A stretch of DNA of 14,246 nt from Bacillota bacterium (lineage in GTDB: Bacteria > Bacillota_C > Negativicutes > Sporomusales > Sporomusaceae), in NCBI GenBank assembly GCA_023441125.1, contig JAEZQV010000426.1, positions 1-14,246 of the forward strand, written 5' to 3'. Made by a program: the position numbers and the translations under genes. The notes beneath the pieces are model-generated. The model was not told the DNA's origin, did no database searches, and worked only from the letters and a program-made list of their open reading frames with translations. Below, piece by piece: positions 5,589-11,293 of the stretch. Every line of letters starts with the position of its first letter. Position 1 is the first letter of the stretch.

Positions 5589-5690
5589 TTACACCACCTC
5601 TTAAGGGTGATATTAGGCAAAAATTTATAGAATCCTGCAAAAGATAAAATGGTATATTTACCCAATGCCACAAGCAGCTTCGCTCAGCAT

Positions 5691-5721
5691 AAAAAAAGAC
5701 CGCTTACCATGGGGTAAACGG
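5691..5721 (-). terminator. minus-strand terminator, second of a tandem pair
   Basis: CCGCTTACC (5700-5708) pairs with GGTAAACGG (5713-5721), 9 bp with one wobble on the minus-strand RNA, loop of 4, followed by TCTTTTTTT. It lies about 40 nt after another minus-strand terminator, yet no convincing minus-strand gene ends here. Confidence 0.7.
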
Positions 5722-5727
5722 AAGAAC

Positions 5728-5772
5728 AAAAAAAATTAAGTAGTAAATATCATGTCTATTTATTTATACTAC
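5728..5772 (-). terminator. minus-strand terminator, first of a tandem pair
   Basis: On the minus strand GTAGT and AAATA pair with TATTT and ACTAC (arms 5740-5749 and 5757-5772, with a 6-nt bulge), followed by TTAATTTTTTTT. With the hairpin at 5691-5721 and the small-RNA terminator at 5941-5971 it makes three leftward terminators in about 280 bp. Confidence 0.5.
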
Positions 5773-5883
5773 AGTTTAAGCGCAAAAGACCAATATGTCT
5801 GTCCCAATGGTATATTTTACGGTCTGAACGGCAAGAGGCAAGAACCATACCAATGGATCACCGTACATTCTGGCAACAGATAA
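5752..5883 (+). CDS. possible 43-residue protein (doubtful)
   Basis: An ATG-initiated frame of 43 residues with a plausible folded-domain look: YVCPNGIFYGLNG followed by PYQWITV. Against it: there is no ribosome site before the ATG (AAGTAGTAAATATC), no clear promoter, and the start lies inside a minus-strand terminator stem. A weak CCGTAC/GTACGG stem followed by ACCATTTTTT after the stop could terminate it. The opposite strand has a competing frame (5776-6072) also without a ribosome site. The gap 5589-6219 otherwise holds two terminators, small RNA copy 2 and a Rex-like operator. Confidence 0.3.
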   Translation: MSIYLYYSLSAKDQYVCPNGIFYGLNGKRQEPYQWITVHSGNR

Positions 5884-5940
5884 ACGGTACGGACCATTTT
5901 TTACTGCCAATACTCGCGCGTAAGCAAATTCCAAGTCGGC

Positions 5941-6012
5941 AAAAAAATACCCGGCGACACAAGTCACCGGGCCATGGGGAAATCGTAATAAATAGGAGAG
6001 CAACCTACTTAC
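5941..6012 (-). ncRNA. candidate small RNA, copy 2 (about 72 nt)
   Basis: A minus-strand module ending in a strong terminator: CCCGGTGAC pairs with GTCGCCGGG (5971 to 5950; loop TTGT, one wobble), then TATTTTTTT. A 5' hairpin TAAGTAGG with CCTATTTA matches that of copy 1, including the shared TCCTATTTAT. The linker contains CTCTCC and TTTCCCC, complementary to purine-rich ribosome sites. No translatable frame fits. The start is estimated from the -10 box at 6019-6024. Confidence 0.6.
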
Positions 6013-6018
6013 AGCTTC

Positions 6019-6052
6019 ATTATAGCTGGCGTTTATGAAAATATCTTTAGAA
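6019..6052 (-). promoter_or_regulatory. activator-type promoter of small RNA copy 2
   Basis: Minus strand: perfect TATAAT (6024 to 6019) with TTCTAAA (plus-strand TTTAGAA at 6046-6052) beginning exactly 28 nt upstream. The proximal half-site 11 bp nearer is degenerate (TTTTCAT). The distal site spacing is identical to copies 1 and 3. Confidence 0.6.
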
Positions 6053-6137
6053 TATAAAAGCCGTACCGGCAAAGTGCGGTGTTTGTTGTCGGGCAGGCGA
6101 AATCTGCTCTAAAAAAATTCTTTTTAATTTTGCTAAA

Positions 6138-6153
6138 TGTTAAACCTTTAACA
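6138..6153. promoter_or_regulatory. Rex-like palindromic operator
   Basis: A perfect palindrome TGTTAAA-CC-TTTAACA, equivalent to TGTTAA-N4-TTAACA. This matches the core of the Rex operator known from clostridia (TTGTTAA-N4-TTAACAA), differing at the outermost bases. It lies 66 bases before the iron-sulfur flavoprotein start. A core promoter was not confidently placed. NADH-responsive repression is inferred. Confidence 0.5.
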
Positions 6154-6219
6154 GCGTAACCCCGGGATAAAAGCTACTATGGTAATAGGTATGATCACAA
6201 ATTGCAAGGAGTGGAGAAA

Positions 6220-6852
6220 ATGATTTTAGGAATAAGCGCCAGCGGCCGGCCCCAGGGAGTCACAAGCGAAGCCGTAAAAGCAATTTTAGAGGCTACCGGG
6301 CTGCAGTATGAGTATATCTCCCTGGCCGGCAAAAAAATCAACGGCTGTACAGGCTGTACGCTCTGTGCCGGCGATAACCGGTGCAAAGTTCAGGATGACT
6401 GGAACGAAATCGGTGAACAAATGCTAAAAGCAGATGCCATTGTTTTCGGGGCGCCCAACTATTTCAATAAAATGAATGCGCTTGGGCATGCTTGCTGGGA
6501 GAGAACCTTTGCCTTTCGCCACAGGGAGATTTTTGACCTGGCCGGTAAACTTGGCGTAATTGTCAGTGTTGGCTTTGAAGGAGAAGATTTTGTAAAACCA
6601 CAAATTGAGGATTTCATGCTAAGAAATAAAATGGCGGTCGTTGACGCGGTCCGCGCCGACGCTTACGGCCAATGTTACACCTGCGGCTACGGACACGACT
6701 GCGGTGTCGGCAGAGTCGTCCGCGTGCACGGCTTCCTGGAAAAAATTGAAGACAAAGATTTTCCGCCGCACTTTAAGGATCAGGAGCAGGCCAAGTATCA
6801 AGCCTATAAAACAGGTAAGGTTCTGGGCTCCATGTTACGAAACCGTATTTAA
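6220..6852 (+). CDS. iron-sulfur flavoprotein / NADPH-dependent FMN reductase family
   Basis: This is a 210-residue flavodoxin-fold protein. AAGGAG lies 8 nt before the ATG at 6220; a TTG at 6202 is an upstream in-frame alternative without support. The N-terminus GISASGRPQGVTSEAV matches the FMN phosphate loop of the family. The compact cysteine motif C43-x2-C46-x2-C49-x5-C55 follows, as in archaeal and clostridial iron-sulfur flavoproteins that bind one [4Fe-4S] cluster beside FMN. GAPNYFNKMNA (77-87) is the second flavin loop. A second cysteine cluster, C152-x2-C155-x5-C161, is not part of the standard family motif. It probably transfers electrons to small acceptors in the cytoplasm. It is monocistronic, with a Rex-like site upstream and a strong terminator after. 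Confidence 0.88.
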   Translation: MILGISASGRPQGVTSEAVKAILEATGLQYEYISLAGKKINGCTGCTLCAGDNRCKVQDDWNEIGEQMLKADAIVFGAPNYFNKMNALGHACWERTFAFRHREIFDLAGKLGVIVSVGFEGEDFVKPQIEDFMLRNKMAVVDAVRADAYGQCYTCGYGHDCGVGRVVRVHGFLEKIEDKDFPPHFKDQEQAKYQAYKTGKVLGSMLRNRI

Positions 6853-6890
6853 ATACCAGAACACACTTTTAAACCGTTGCTGTTCCTTCC

Positions 6891-6918
6891 CCGCCTAACC
6901 AGGCGGTTCTTTTTTTCT
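6891..6918 (+). terminator. terminator of the flavoprotein gene
   Basis: CCGCCT (6891-6896), loop AACC, AGGCGG (6901-6906), then TTCTTTTTTTCT. Confidence 0.9.
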
Positions 6919-6936
6919 CTAATCAGCTGCGGCAAT

Positions 6937-6993
6937 AAAAAAATACCCGGCAATACAATTGCCGGGCTCAAACACACACGATTTCCTGCTTAT
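6937..6993 (-). ncRNA. candidate small RNA, copy 3 (about 57 nt)
   Basis: The shortest of the three modules. Its terminator is a perfect 9-bp stem, CCCGGCAAT with ATTGCCGGG (6966 to 6946), loop of 3, then TATTTTTTT. The 5' part CATAAGCAGG resembles the start of copy 1, but the downstream arm of that hairpin is missing. The linker GTGTGTTTGAG resembles the GTGTGTTTTCCTC of copy 1. It might instead be the 3' end of the 42-residue gene transcript at 7090-7218. Confidence 0.5.
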
Positions 6994-6999
6994 GGGCTT

Positions 7000-7033
7000 A
7001 TTATAACCTCTTGTTTTTAGAAATTCTTTAGAA
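7000..7033 (-). promoter_or_regulatory. activator-type promoter of small RNA copy 3
   Basis: Minus strand: two exact TTCTAAA half-sites (plus-strand TTTAGAA at 7027-7033 and 7016-7022), 11 bp apart, beginning 28 and 17 nt before a perfect TATAAT (7005 to 7000). No -35 box is present. Identical geometry to 4066-4099. Confidence 0.65.
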
Positions 7034-7089
7034 ACGGGAATGATCACACTCCGCCTTGGCGGGGAGTTTATGGCCCTGACCAGCCGGAA

Positions 7090-7218
7090 CTAAAATAGCC
7101 AGTCCAGCAATATGCCAAGGATGACAATCCCCAACAGTAGTATAGTCAATGGCGGCCATGGCTCTCCTGTCTCCCAACTGATCATCTGTTTATATGCCCA
7201 GTCACGTATAAATTCCAT
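7090..7218 (-). CDS. 42-residue single-span membrane protein, paralogue A
   Basis: A small gene with an ATG at 7218 and an excellent ribosome site (AAGGAGG, 7 nt upstream). The product begins MEFIRDWAYKQMISW and carries a hydrophobic helix at about 23-42 ending DWLF. It is a same-length paralogue of the product at 5460-5588 (14 of 42 identical, no gaps). An inverted repeat at 7051-7070 follows without a U-tract, so the first good leftward terminator is the one at 6937-6966. The N-terminal half is amphipathic with conserved aromatic residues, typical of small membrane regulators, but no family is recognised. Confidence 0.75.
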   Translation of the reverse strand: MEFIRDWAYKQMISWETGEPWPPLTILLLGIVILGILLDWLF

Positions 7219-7236
7219 TGTACCGCCTCCTTACTA

Positions 7237-7267
7237 ATTATATCGTTACTTAATTCACTTATGTAAA
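7237..7267 (-). promoter_or_regulatory. probable promoter of paralogue A
   Basis: Minus strand TTTACA (7267 to 7262), a 19-nt spacer (longer than ideal), and perfect TATAAT (7242 to 7237), about 19 nt before the start codon. Confidence 0.5.
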
Positions 7268-7302
7268 GAGGCTGTGAAAATTATTTTCTAGTAATAAATA
7301 AT

Positions 7303-7334
7303 ACCGCCTACGGAAACGAATCCCAGCAGGCGGT
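7303..7334 (-). terminator. terminator of the 57-residue gene
   Basis: ACCGCCT (7303-7309) pairs with AGGCGGT (7328-7334). On the minus strand it follows the stop at 7347 and runs into ATTATTTATT, a moderate U-rich tract. Confidence 0.65.
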
Positions 7335-7346
7335 CCAACTATTTCA

Positions 7347-7520
7347 TCATTTTTCACTCAGCCTATTGCCGCTTTTGCTTAACTGCATAAATTCTTTGAG
7401 CAACGCGGTTACTTGCTTAAGGTATGTCTGGGTTAGCCTATCCTGACTGTCTAACACTTTAATAACAGCCAATAAAACAGAAAGATCCTTGCTAATTTCA
7501 CGCAATCGCAATACGCGCAC
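7347..7520 (-). CDS. 57-residue helical protein
   Basis: A small gene found from its signals: GTG at 7520 with GGGAGG 9 nt upstream, a consensus promoter further up and a hairpin terminator after the stop. The product (MRVLRLREISKDLSVLL at the N-terminus, LLKEFMQLSKSGNRLSEK at the C-terminus) is predicted nearly all helical and amphipathic, basic, without cysteine or a membrane span. I compared it mentally with Spo0E-type small phosphatases, but the SQxLD motif is absent. Family unknown; a small regulatory or dimerising protein is possible. Confidence 0.65.
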   Translation of the reverse strand: MRVLRLREISKDLSVLLAVIKVLDSQDRLTQTYLKQVTALLKEFMQLSKSGNRLSEK

Positions 7521-7560
7521 TTAACAATGCCTCCCACATATAAAGTTACACCCAGATAAT

Positions 7561-7590
7561 ATTATATACAAAACTAGAGCTATTTGTCAA
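7561..7590 (-). promoter_or_regulatory. consensus sigma-A promoter of the 57-residue gene
   Basis: Minus strand TTGACA (7590 to 7585), 18-nt spacer, TATAAT (7566 to 7561): both boxes match consensus exactly. The start codon lies 41 nt downstream of the -10 box. Confidence 0.88.
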
Positions 7591-7684
7591 AATGTTATGA
7601 TTAATCAAATACAATTATCCTTTCCGTATGTACAGATAGAAAAATTGTTAATAATACGCAGACACCGCCCTTATCCAGCAATTT

Positions 7685-7894
7685 TTAGTAAAACTTAGCA
7701 TCACACACATTACCGGCCAATGTTTTAAAAAGATAATCGCGCAAAATTTCCTCCCCCCTGGCTTTTTCGGCAACATTCATAAACCGGATTGTACCATCAT
7801 CAACAATAAAATTAATAATTCCGTTTGCGATTAACTGTTCTTGAATGCTTACTGTCAGTTTTTTCATTAATACGCCTTTGGTTTCCGTTTGCAT
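7685..7894 (-). CDS. hypothetical protein (69 aa)
   Basis: I do not recognise this protein. The ATG at 7894 is preferred because AAGGA lies about 10 nt upstream and the promoter at 7929-7957 places the transcript start near 7922, excluding the ATG at 7963; the ATG at 7867 (MKKLTVSIQEQ) is a weaker alternative. The product has an alpha/beta look (VSIQEQLIANGIINFIVDDGTI in the middle, then a charged helix EKARGEEILRDYLFKTL) with one cysteine (C64). It has no signal peptide or membrane span. AAAAATTG and CAATTTTT (7640-7647 and 7679-7686) flank its 3' end with a 31-nt loop and may be a weak terminator. Confidence 0.6.
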   Translation of the reverse strand: MQTETKGVLMKKLTVSIQEQLIANGIINFIVDDGTIRFMNVAEKARGEEILRDYLFKTLAGNVCDAKFY

Positions 7895-7928
7895 AAACAA
7901 CGCATCCTTTTTTCCATTATTTGGATAT

Positions 7929-7957
7929 ATTATAACATTGTTTCCATAAAAATCCAA
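7929..7957 (-). promoter_or_regulatory. promoter of the 69-residue gene
   Basis: Minus strand TTGGAT (7957 to 7952), 17-nt spacer, perfect TATAAT (7934 to 7929). The -35 box matches consensus at only half of its positions. Confidence 0.6.
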
Positions 7958-7990
7958 GAACATATCACAAAACAGATGGCGCCATGGGCG

Positions 7991-8019
7991 AAAAGCAAAA
8001 AGCAGGCCTCAGCCTGCTT
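7991..8019 (-). terminator. terminator of the YkuD-fold gene
   Basis: AAGCAGGC (8000-8007) and GCCTGCTT (8012-8019), loop of 4; the minus strand continues TTTGCTTTT. The stem overlaps the stop codon (8018-8020). Confidence 0.88.
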
Positions 8020-8356
8020 AGATGATCATAATGACAGATGTGCCAATCTCCACTTGCGGAAACAATTCTTCAATGTCTTTATTGTACATTCTGACACAGC
8101 CGCCGGATACATAGCCCTCTACCGGGCCGTTCCATGAACCATGAAGACAAGTTTTGTCCGATGATAAAACCAGTCTGCGTGATCCGAAGTCTACATCGCC
8201 GCTTTTGTCAAACACCAGTTTTTCAATAACCTGATAGCTGCCTGGCGGTGTAGGCGTGGAAGACTTGCCAATGCCTACAGGATATTCGGCAACCAATTGG
8301 CCGTTTTCAAAATAAGAACATCGCAACTTGGATAGATTCACTACGATTTGCTTCAC
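8018..8356 (-). CDS. short L,D-transpeptidase (YkuD) domain protein
   Basis: This is a 112-residue stand-alone YkuD catalytic domain. It starts at GTG 8356, with GAGG 8 nt upstream. The catalytic signature is intact: H72-G73-S74 in CLHGSWN, then S84-G-G-C87-V-R89 (SGGCVRM), with C87 the expected nucleophile. Enzymes of this fold form or remodel 3-3 peptidoglycan cross-links or attach proteins to peptidoglycan outside the membrane. This one has no signal peptide, no membrane anchor and no LysM or peptidoglycan-binding domain, and its N-terminus (MKQIVVNLSK) enters directly into the first strand, so how it would reach the wall is unclear. No terminator separates it clearly from the CoA-transferase operon upstream, but a 157-base gap suggests a separate unit. 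Confidence 0.88.
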   Translation of the reverse strand: MKQIVVNLSKLRCSYFENGQLVAEYPVGIGKSSTPTPPGSYQVIEKLVFDKSGDVDFGSRRLVLSSDKTCLHGSWNGPVEGYVSGGCVRMYNKDIEELFPQVEIGTSVIMII

Positions 8357-8513
8357 TCACCTTACCTCGCTTTCTCGTTTATCCTATGCAAAAGTTGCCG
8401 GCATGTGAGTGACGTAATAAATTTTTGCTACAGACCGTCCGTATTGACTGCTAAGTCGCTCTGCTATCTAACCAAGCTCTGTCCGGCAAGCATCTGCCGC
8501 TGACATTAGGCGC

Positions 8514-9140
8514 TCAGCAAGCCACCAAAAATTCAGCCTCGGTCTTGGCCGTCACTTCGTCTACCGTCACGCCGGGTGCAGTCTCCCGCAGAATCAGCCC
8601 CGCCGGCCCGACTTCAAACACGCACAGGTTGGTAATAATCAAATTCACGACACCTTTGCCGGTTAACGGGAGCGTGCATTTCTGCAGAATCTTTTTGGCC
8701 CCGTCTTTCGCGGTATGCTCCATCGCCACAATAACCTTCTTTGCGCCTGATACAAGATCCATTGCGCCGCCCATACCGGGCACCAATTTGCCCGGCACCA
8801 TCCAGTTGGCAAGATTTCCTGCCTGATCGACCTCCAAAGCGCCCAGGACGGTCACATCCACATGTCCACCCCGGATGATGGCGAAAGACATAGCACTGTC
8901 AAATACTGCGCCGCCGGGGATAATCGAAACCGGTTTGCCTCCCGCGTTGACAAGATCGGGATTCTCCTGCCCGGCCAAGGGCGCCAGGCCCACAAAACCA
9001 TTCTCCGACTGCAGAGTGACGCTAACGCCGTCCGGCAGGTAATCTGCAGCCAAAGTGGGTATACCAATCCCCAGATTAACGACATAGCCATCTTTAAATT
9101 CCTGGGCAACCCGTTTCGCAATGATTGTTTTTGCATCCAT
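8514..9140 (-). CDS. ctfB: acetate/acetoacetate CoA-transferase, beta subunit
   Basis: This is the 208-residue beta subunit of a 3-oxoacid (acetate CoA/acetoacetate) CoA-transferase. It forms the glycyl-rich [15 protein letters not shown] segment and the catalytic S-E-N-G motif, with E46 as the nucleophile that carries CoA as a glutamyl thioester. The [13 protein letters not shown] segment is also characteristic. AGGGGGGA lies upstream of the ATG, and the gene begins 12 bases after the alpha-subunit stop. As last gene of the operon it probably moves CoA from the acyl-CoA product (or acetyl-CoA) to acetoacetate, feeding acetoacetyl-CoA to thiolase elsewhere. No strong terminator was found in 8357-8513. 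Confidence 0.93.
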   Translation of the reverse strand: MDAKTIIAKRVAQEFKDGYVVNLGIGIPTLAADYLPDGVSVTLQSENGFVGLAPLAGQENPDLVNAGGKPVSIIPGGAVFDSAMSFAIIRGGHVDVTVLGALEVDQAGNLANWMVPGKLVPGMGGAMDLVSGAKKVIVAMEHTAKDGAKKILQKCTLPLTGKGVVNLIITNLCVFEVGPAGLILRETAPGVTVDEVTAKTEAEFLVAC

Positions 9141-9152
9141 CTGTAATCCCCC

Positions 9153-9800
9153 CTATCCCTGGACAATCCAGTCAATCAGTATTCCCGGCGTCATTACCTG
9201 ATCCGGATCAATCATGCCCTCGGCCACGATGTTTTCCGCCTGAACGATCACAACGTCGGCGGCCATCGCCATCAAAGGGTTAAAGTTACGGGCTGAGCGG
9301 CAAAACACAAGGTTGCCGGCCGTATCTGCCGTATGAGCTTTGATTAGGGCTACATCGGCTTTCAGGTACTTCTCCAGCAAAAACGCCCGGCCGTCAACCT
9401 GAATTACCGCTTTGCCTTCGGCAACAACCGTCCCCAGCCCGGTTGGCGTGAGCACGCCCCCCAGGCCGGCGCCGCCGGCCCGGATACGCTCGGCCAGCGT
9501 CCCCTGGGGGACAAGTTCAACCTGAAGCTCACCGGCATTCATTTGCCGCCCGGTCTCAGGGTTCGTCCCGATATGAGACACGATCGCTGTTTTCAGCCGG
9601 CGGTTCACTACAAGTTTTCCTATCCCTTTATCCGGAAAGGCTGTGTCGTTGGCAATGACCGTAAGCGCCTTCGTCCCTTTCGCTACCAGCGCATCCACCA
9701 GCAGTTCAGGCGTGCCCACGGCCAGAAAGCCGCCAATCATAACCGTTGTACCATCCTGCACCGTCGCCAGCGCTTGTTCAATCGTAGTAACTTTGACCAT
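9153..9800 (-). CDS. ctfA: acetate/acetoacetate CoA-transferase, alpha subunit
   Basis: This is the 215-residue alpha subunit, partner of the beta subunit encoded next. Family segments are present: [18 protein letters not shown] near residues 21-38, [13 protein letters not shown], the proline/glycine-rich [11 protein letters not shown], and [20 protein letters not shown] at the C-terminal half. It has no catalytic glutamate motif of its own, as expected, because that lies in the beta subunit. The ATG at 9800 has GGAGG six bases upstream. The gene follows the permease after 54 bases in the same direction, so it is part of the operon. The symbol follows clostridial usage; the Escherichia coli equivalent is atoD. 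Confidence 0.93.
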   Translation of the reverse strand: MVKVTTIEQALATVQDGTTVMIGGFLAVGTPELLVDALVAKGTKALTVIANDTAFPDKGIGKLVVNRRLKTAIVSHIGTNPETGRQMNAGELQVELVPQGTLAERIRAGGAGLGGVLTPTGLGTVVAEGKAVIQVDGRAFLLEKYLKADVALIKAHTADTAGNLVFCRSARNFNPLMAMAADVVIVQAENIVAEGMIDPDQVMTPGILIDWIVQG

Positions 9801-9854
9801 ATATATCCTCCATAATCATTCAACGTAAGCCAAGGTCGTCCCAAATAGCAGTCT

Positions 9855-11252
9855 TTATAAAATACCGGTTGCCAAATGAATGCCAATAACCAAGAAAGCA
9901 ACTACTGTTTTGATAACAACCAGGGCAAAAATATCCGGATAAGACTGCTTATGGGTCAAACCGCAGATCGCCAGCAGCGTGATGACCACACCATTGTGCG
10001 GCATGCTGTCCAATCCGCCGGAAGCCATGGCGGCAACCCGGTGAAGAACTTCCGGCGACATGCCGATCGAATTAGCCCAGGTCAGCCAGTCTTTGGCCAT
10101 AATATCCAGGGCGATCGACATGCCCCCCGAGGCGGAACCGGTAATGGCGGCCAGGGTAGTAACCGTCACACCCTCGGACACCAGCGGCGTTCCGCCGATG
10201 TGAATGCCAAGCAGGGCATTGGCAATCGATTTGAAGCCGGGTAACATGGCGATAACATTGCCATAGCCAACCTCGGAGGCGGTATTCATAATGGCCAGGA
10301 GTGAACCGATAGCGCCGGCGTTTAAAGCTTTGGCCAGGCCGCCGGCCGGCAAACTGCGGTAACCGATGGCGACTGCCAGAATAATACCGATAATTACAGA
10401 AATAATCAGCGCCCAGATGGCGGCCACATTCTTAACGGCTGTTACTGTCAGGGGCAGTTTCATCGCGATAAAGGGAGCCAAAATATCCGGGTCCCAGGCG
10501 AATACATTGCTCATGACATAGTTAACGATCAGAACCGCCAGCAGCGGTACTATAGCCAGTCTCCAGTCCGGCATATCCTTCACATCGATATCGGTAGGCT
10601 CATTAATGTGGTTTTCGCCATAGCCTTCACCGCGCGTCTTAGCGGTTTTGTTCCGCCACTCCAGATAATACATGCCCCCCAGGAAGATCAATATCCCGCC
10701 GATAATGCCCAGGATAGGTGCGGCGTAGACCGTAGTGCCGAAAAAGCTGGTGGGAATGATGTTTTGGATCTGCGGCGTTCCCGGCAAGGCATCCATGGTA
10801 TAAGTGCAGGCGCCTAAGACAATGCAGCCCGGAATCAGCCGCTTGGGTACGCCGGCTTCCTTAAACATGGCAGCAGCAAAAGGATAAATGGCAAATACAA
10901 CAACAAACAGGCTTACGCCGCCATAGGTTAACACGCCGCCGGCAATAACGATCGACAAAATACTCCGTTCTTTGCCGACCGCCTGCAGGATCTTGTAGGC
11001 AATCGCCTTCGCCAGGCCGGTTTCCTCCATGATCTTGCCGAACACGGCGCCCAGGATAAATATGGGGAAGAACGATTTAATGTAGACGACTGCTTTGGCC
11101 ATGAAGAGTTCGGTGTACGCCGGCATGGGCGAAAGTCCCTGGCTCATAGCTGCGAGAAGTGCGAAAACGGGCGCAAACAGGATAACGGAATAACCCTTAT
11201 AAGCAAAAAACATCAATAAAAATAAGCTTAGCAGGATACCTACTACTTCCAT
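9855..11252 (-). CDS. GntP-family permease (proton/organic acid symporter)
   Basis: This is a 465-residue polytopic membrane protein with about 12 hydrophobic segments. The order of conserved features fits GntP: an N-terminal ILLSLFLLMFFAYKG helix, FFPIFILGAVFGKIMEETG, a GGVSLFVVVFAIYPFA segment, ALPGTPQIQNIIPTSFFGTT, a polar cytoplasmic loop near 195-225, and ITGSASGGMSIALDIM then ASGGLDSMPHNGVVI near the C-terminus. AGGAGG lies 8 nt before the ATG. Characterised members import gluconate, other sugar acids and short-chain hydroxy or keto acids with protons. The position between the dehydrogenase and the CoA-transferase genes suggests it imports the substrate of this pathway, most simply a hydroxy acid, which is inference. 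Confidence 0.93.
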   Translation of the reverse strand: MEVVGILLSLFLLMFFAYKGYSVILFAPVFALLAAMSQGLSPMPAYTELFMAKAVVYIKSFFPIFILGAVFGKIMEETGLAKAIAYKILQAVGKERSILSIVIAGGVLTYGGVSLFVVVFAIYPFAAAMFKEAGVPKRLIPGCIVLGACTYTMDALPGTPQIQNIIPTSFFGTTVYAAPILGIIGGILIFLGGMYYLEWRNKTAKTRGEGYGENHINEPTDIDVKDMPDWRLAIVPLLAVLIVNYVMSNVFAWDPDILAPFIAMKLPLTVTAVKNVAAIWALIISVIIGIILAVAIGYRSLPAGGLAKALNAGAIGSLLAIMNTASEVGYGNVIAMLPGFKSIANALLGIHIGGTPLVSEGVTVTTLAAITGSASGGMSIALDIMAKDWLTWANSIGMSPEVLHRVAAMASGGLDSMPHNGVVITLLAICGLTHKQSYPDIFALVVIKTVVAFLVIGIHLATGIL

Positions 11253-11293
11253 AAAAGATGCCTCCTATATTCCACAATTTTTAGTAGGCCGGT

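Noticed and set aside
5489..5671. 60-residue minus-strand frame with many cysteines
   Set aside because: It overlaps the 42-residue paralogue gene in another frame and lacks a ribosome site; the paralogue has a homologue in the window.
5776..6072. 98-residue minus-strand frame
   Set aside because: It runs through the small-RNA copy 2 promoter, body and terminator and has no ribosome site at any internal start.
7051..7070. Inverted repeat ACTCCGCC with GGCGGGGAGT after paralogue A
   Set aside because: A bulged stem with no U-run on either strand; not convincing as a terminator.
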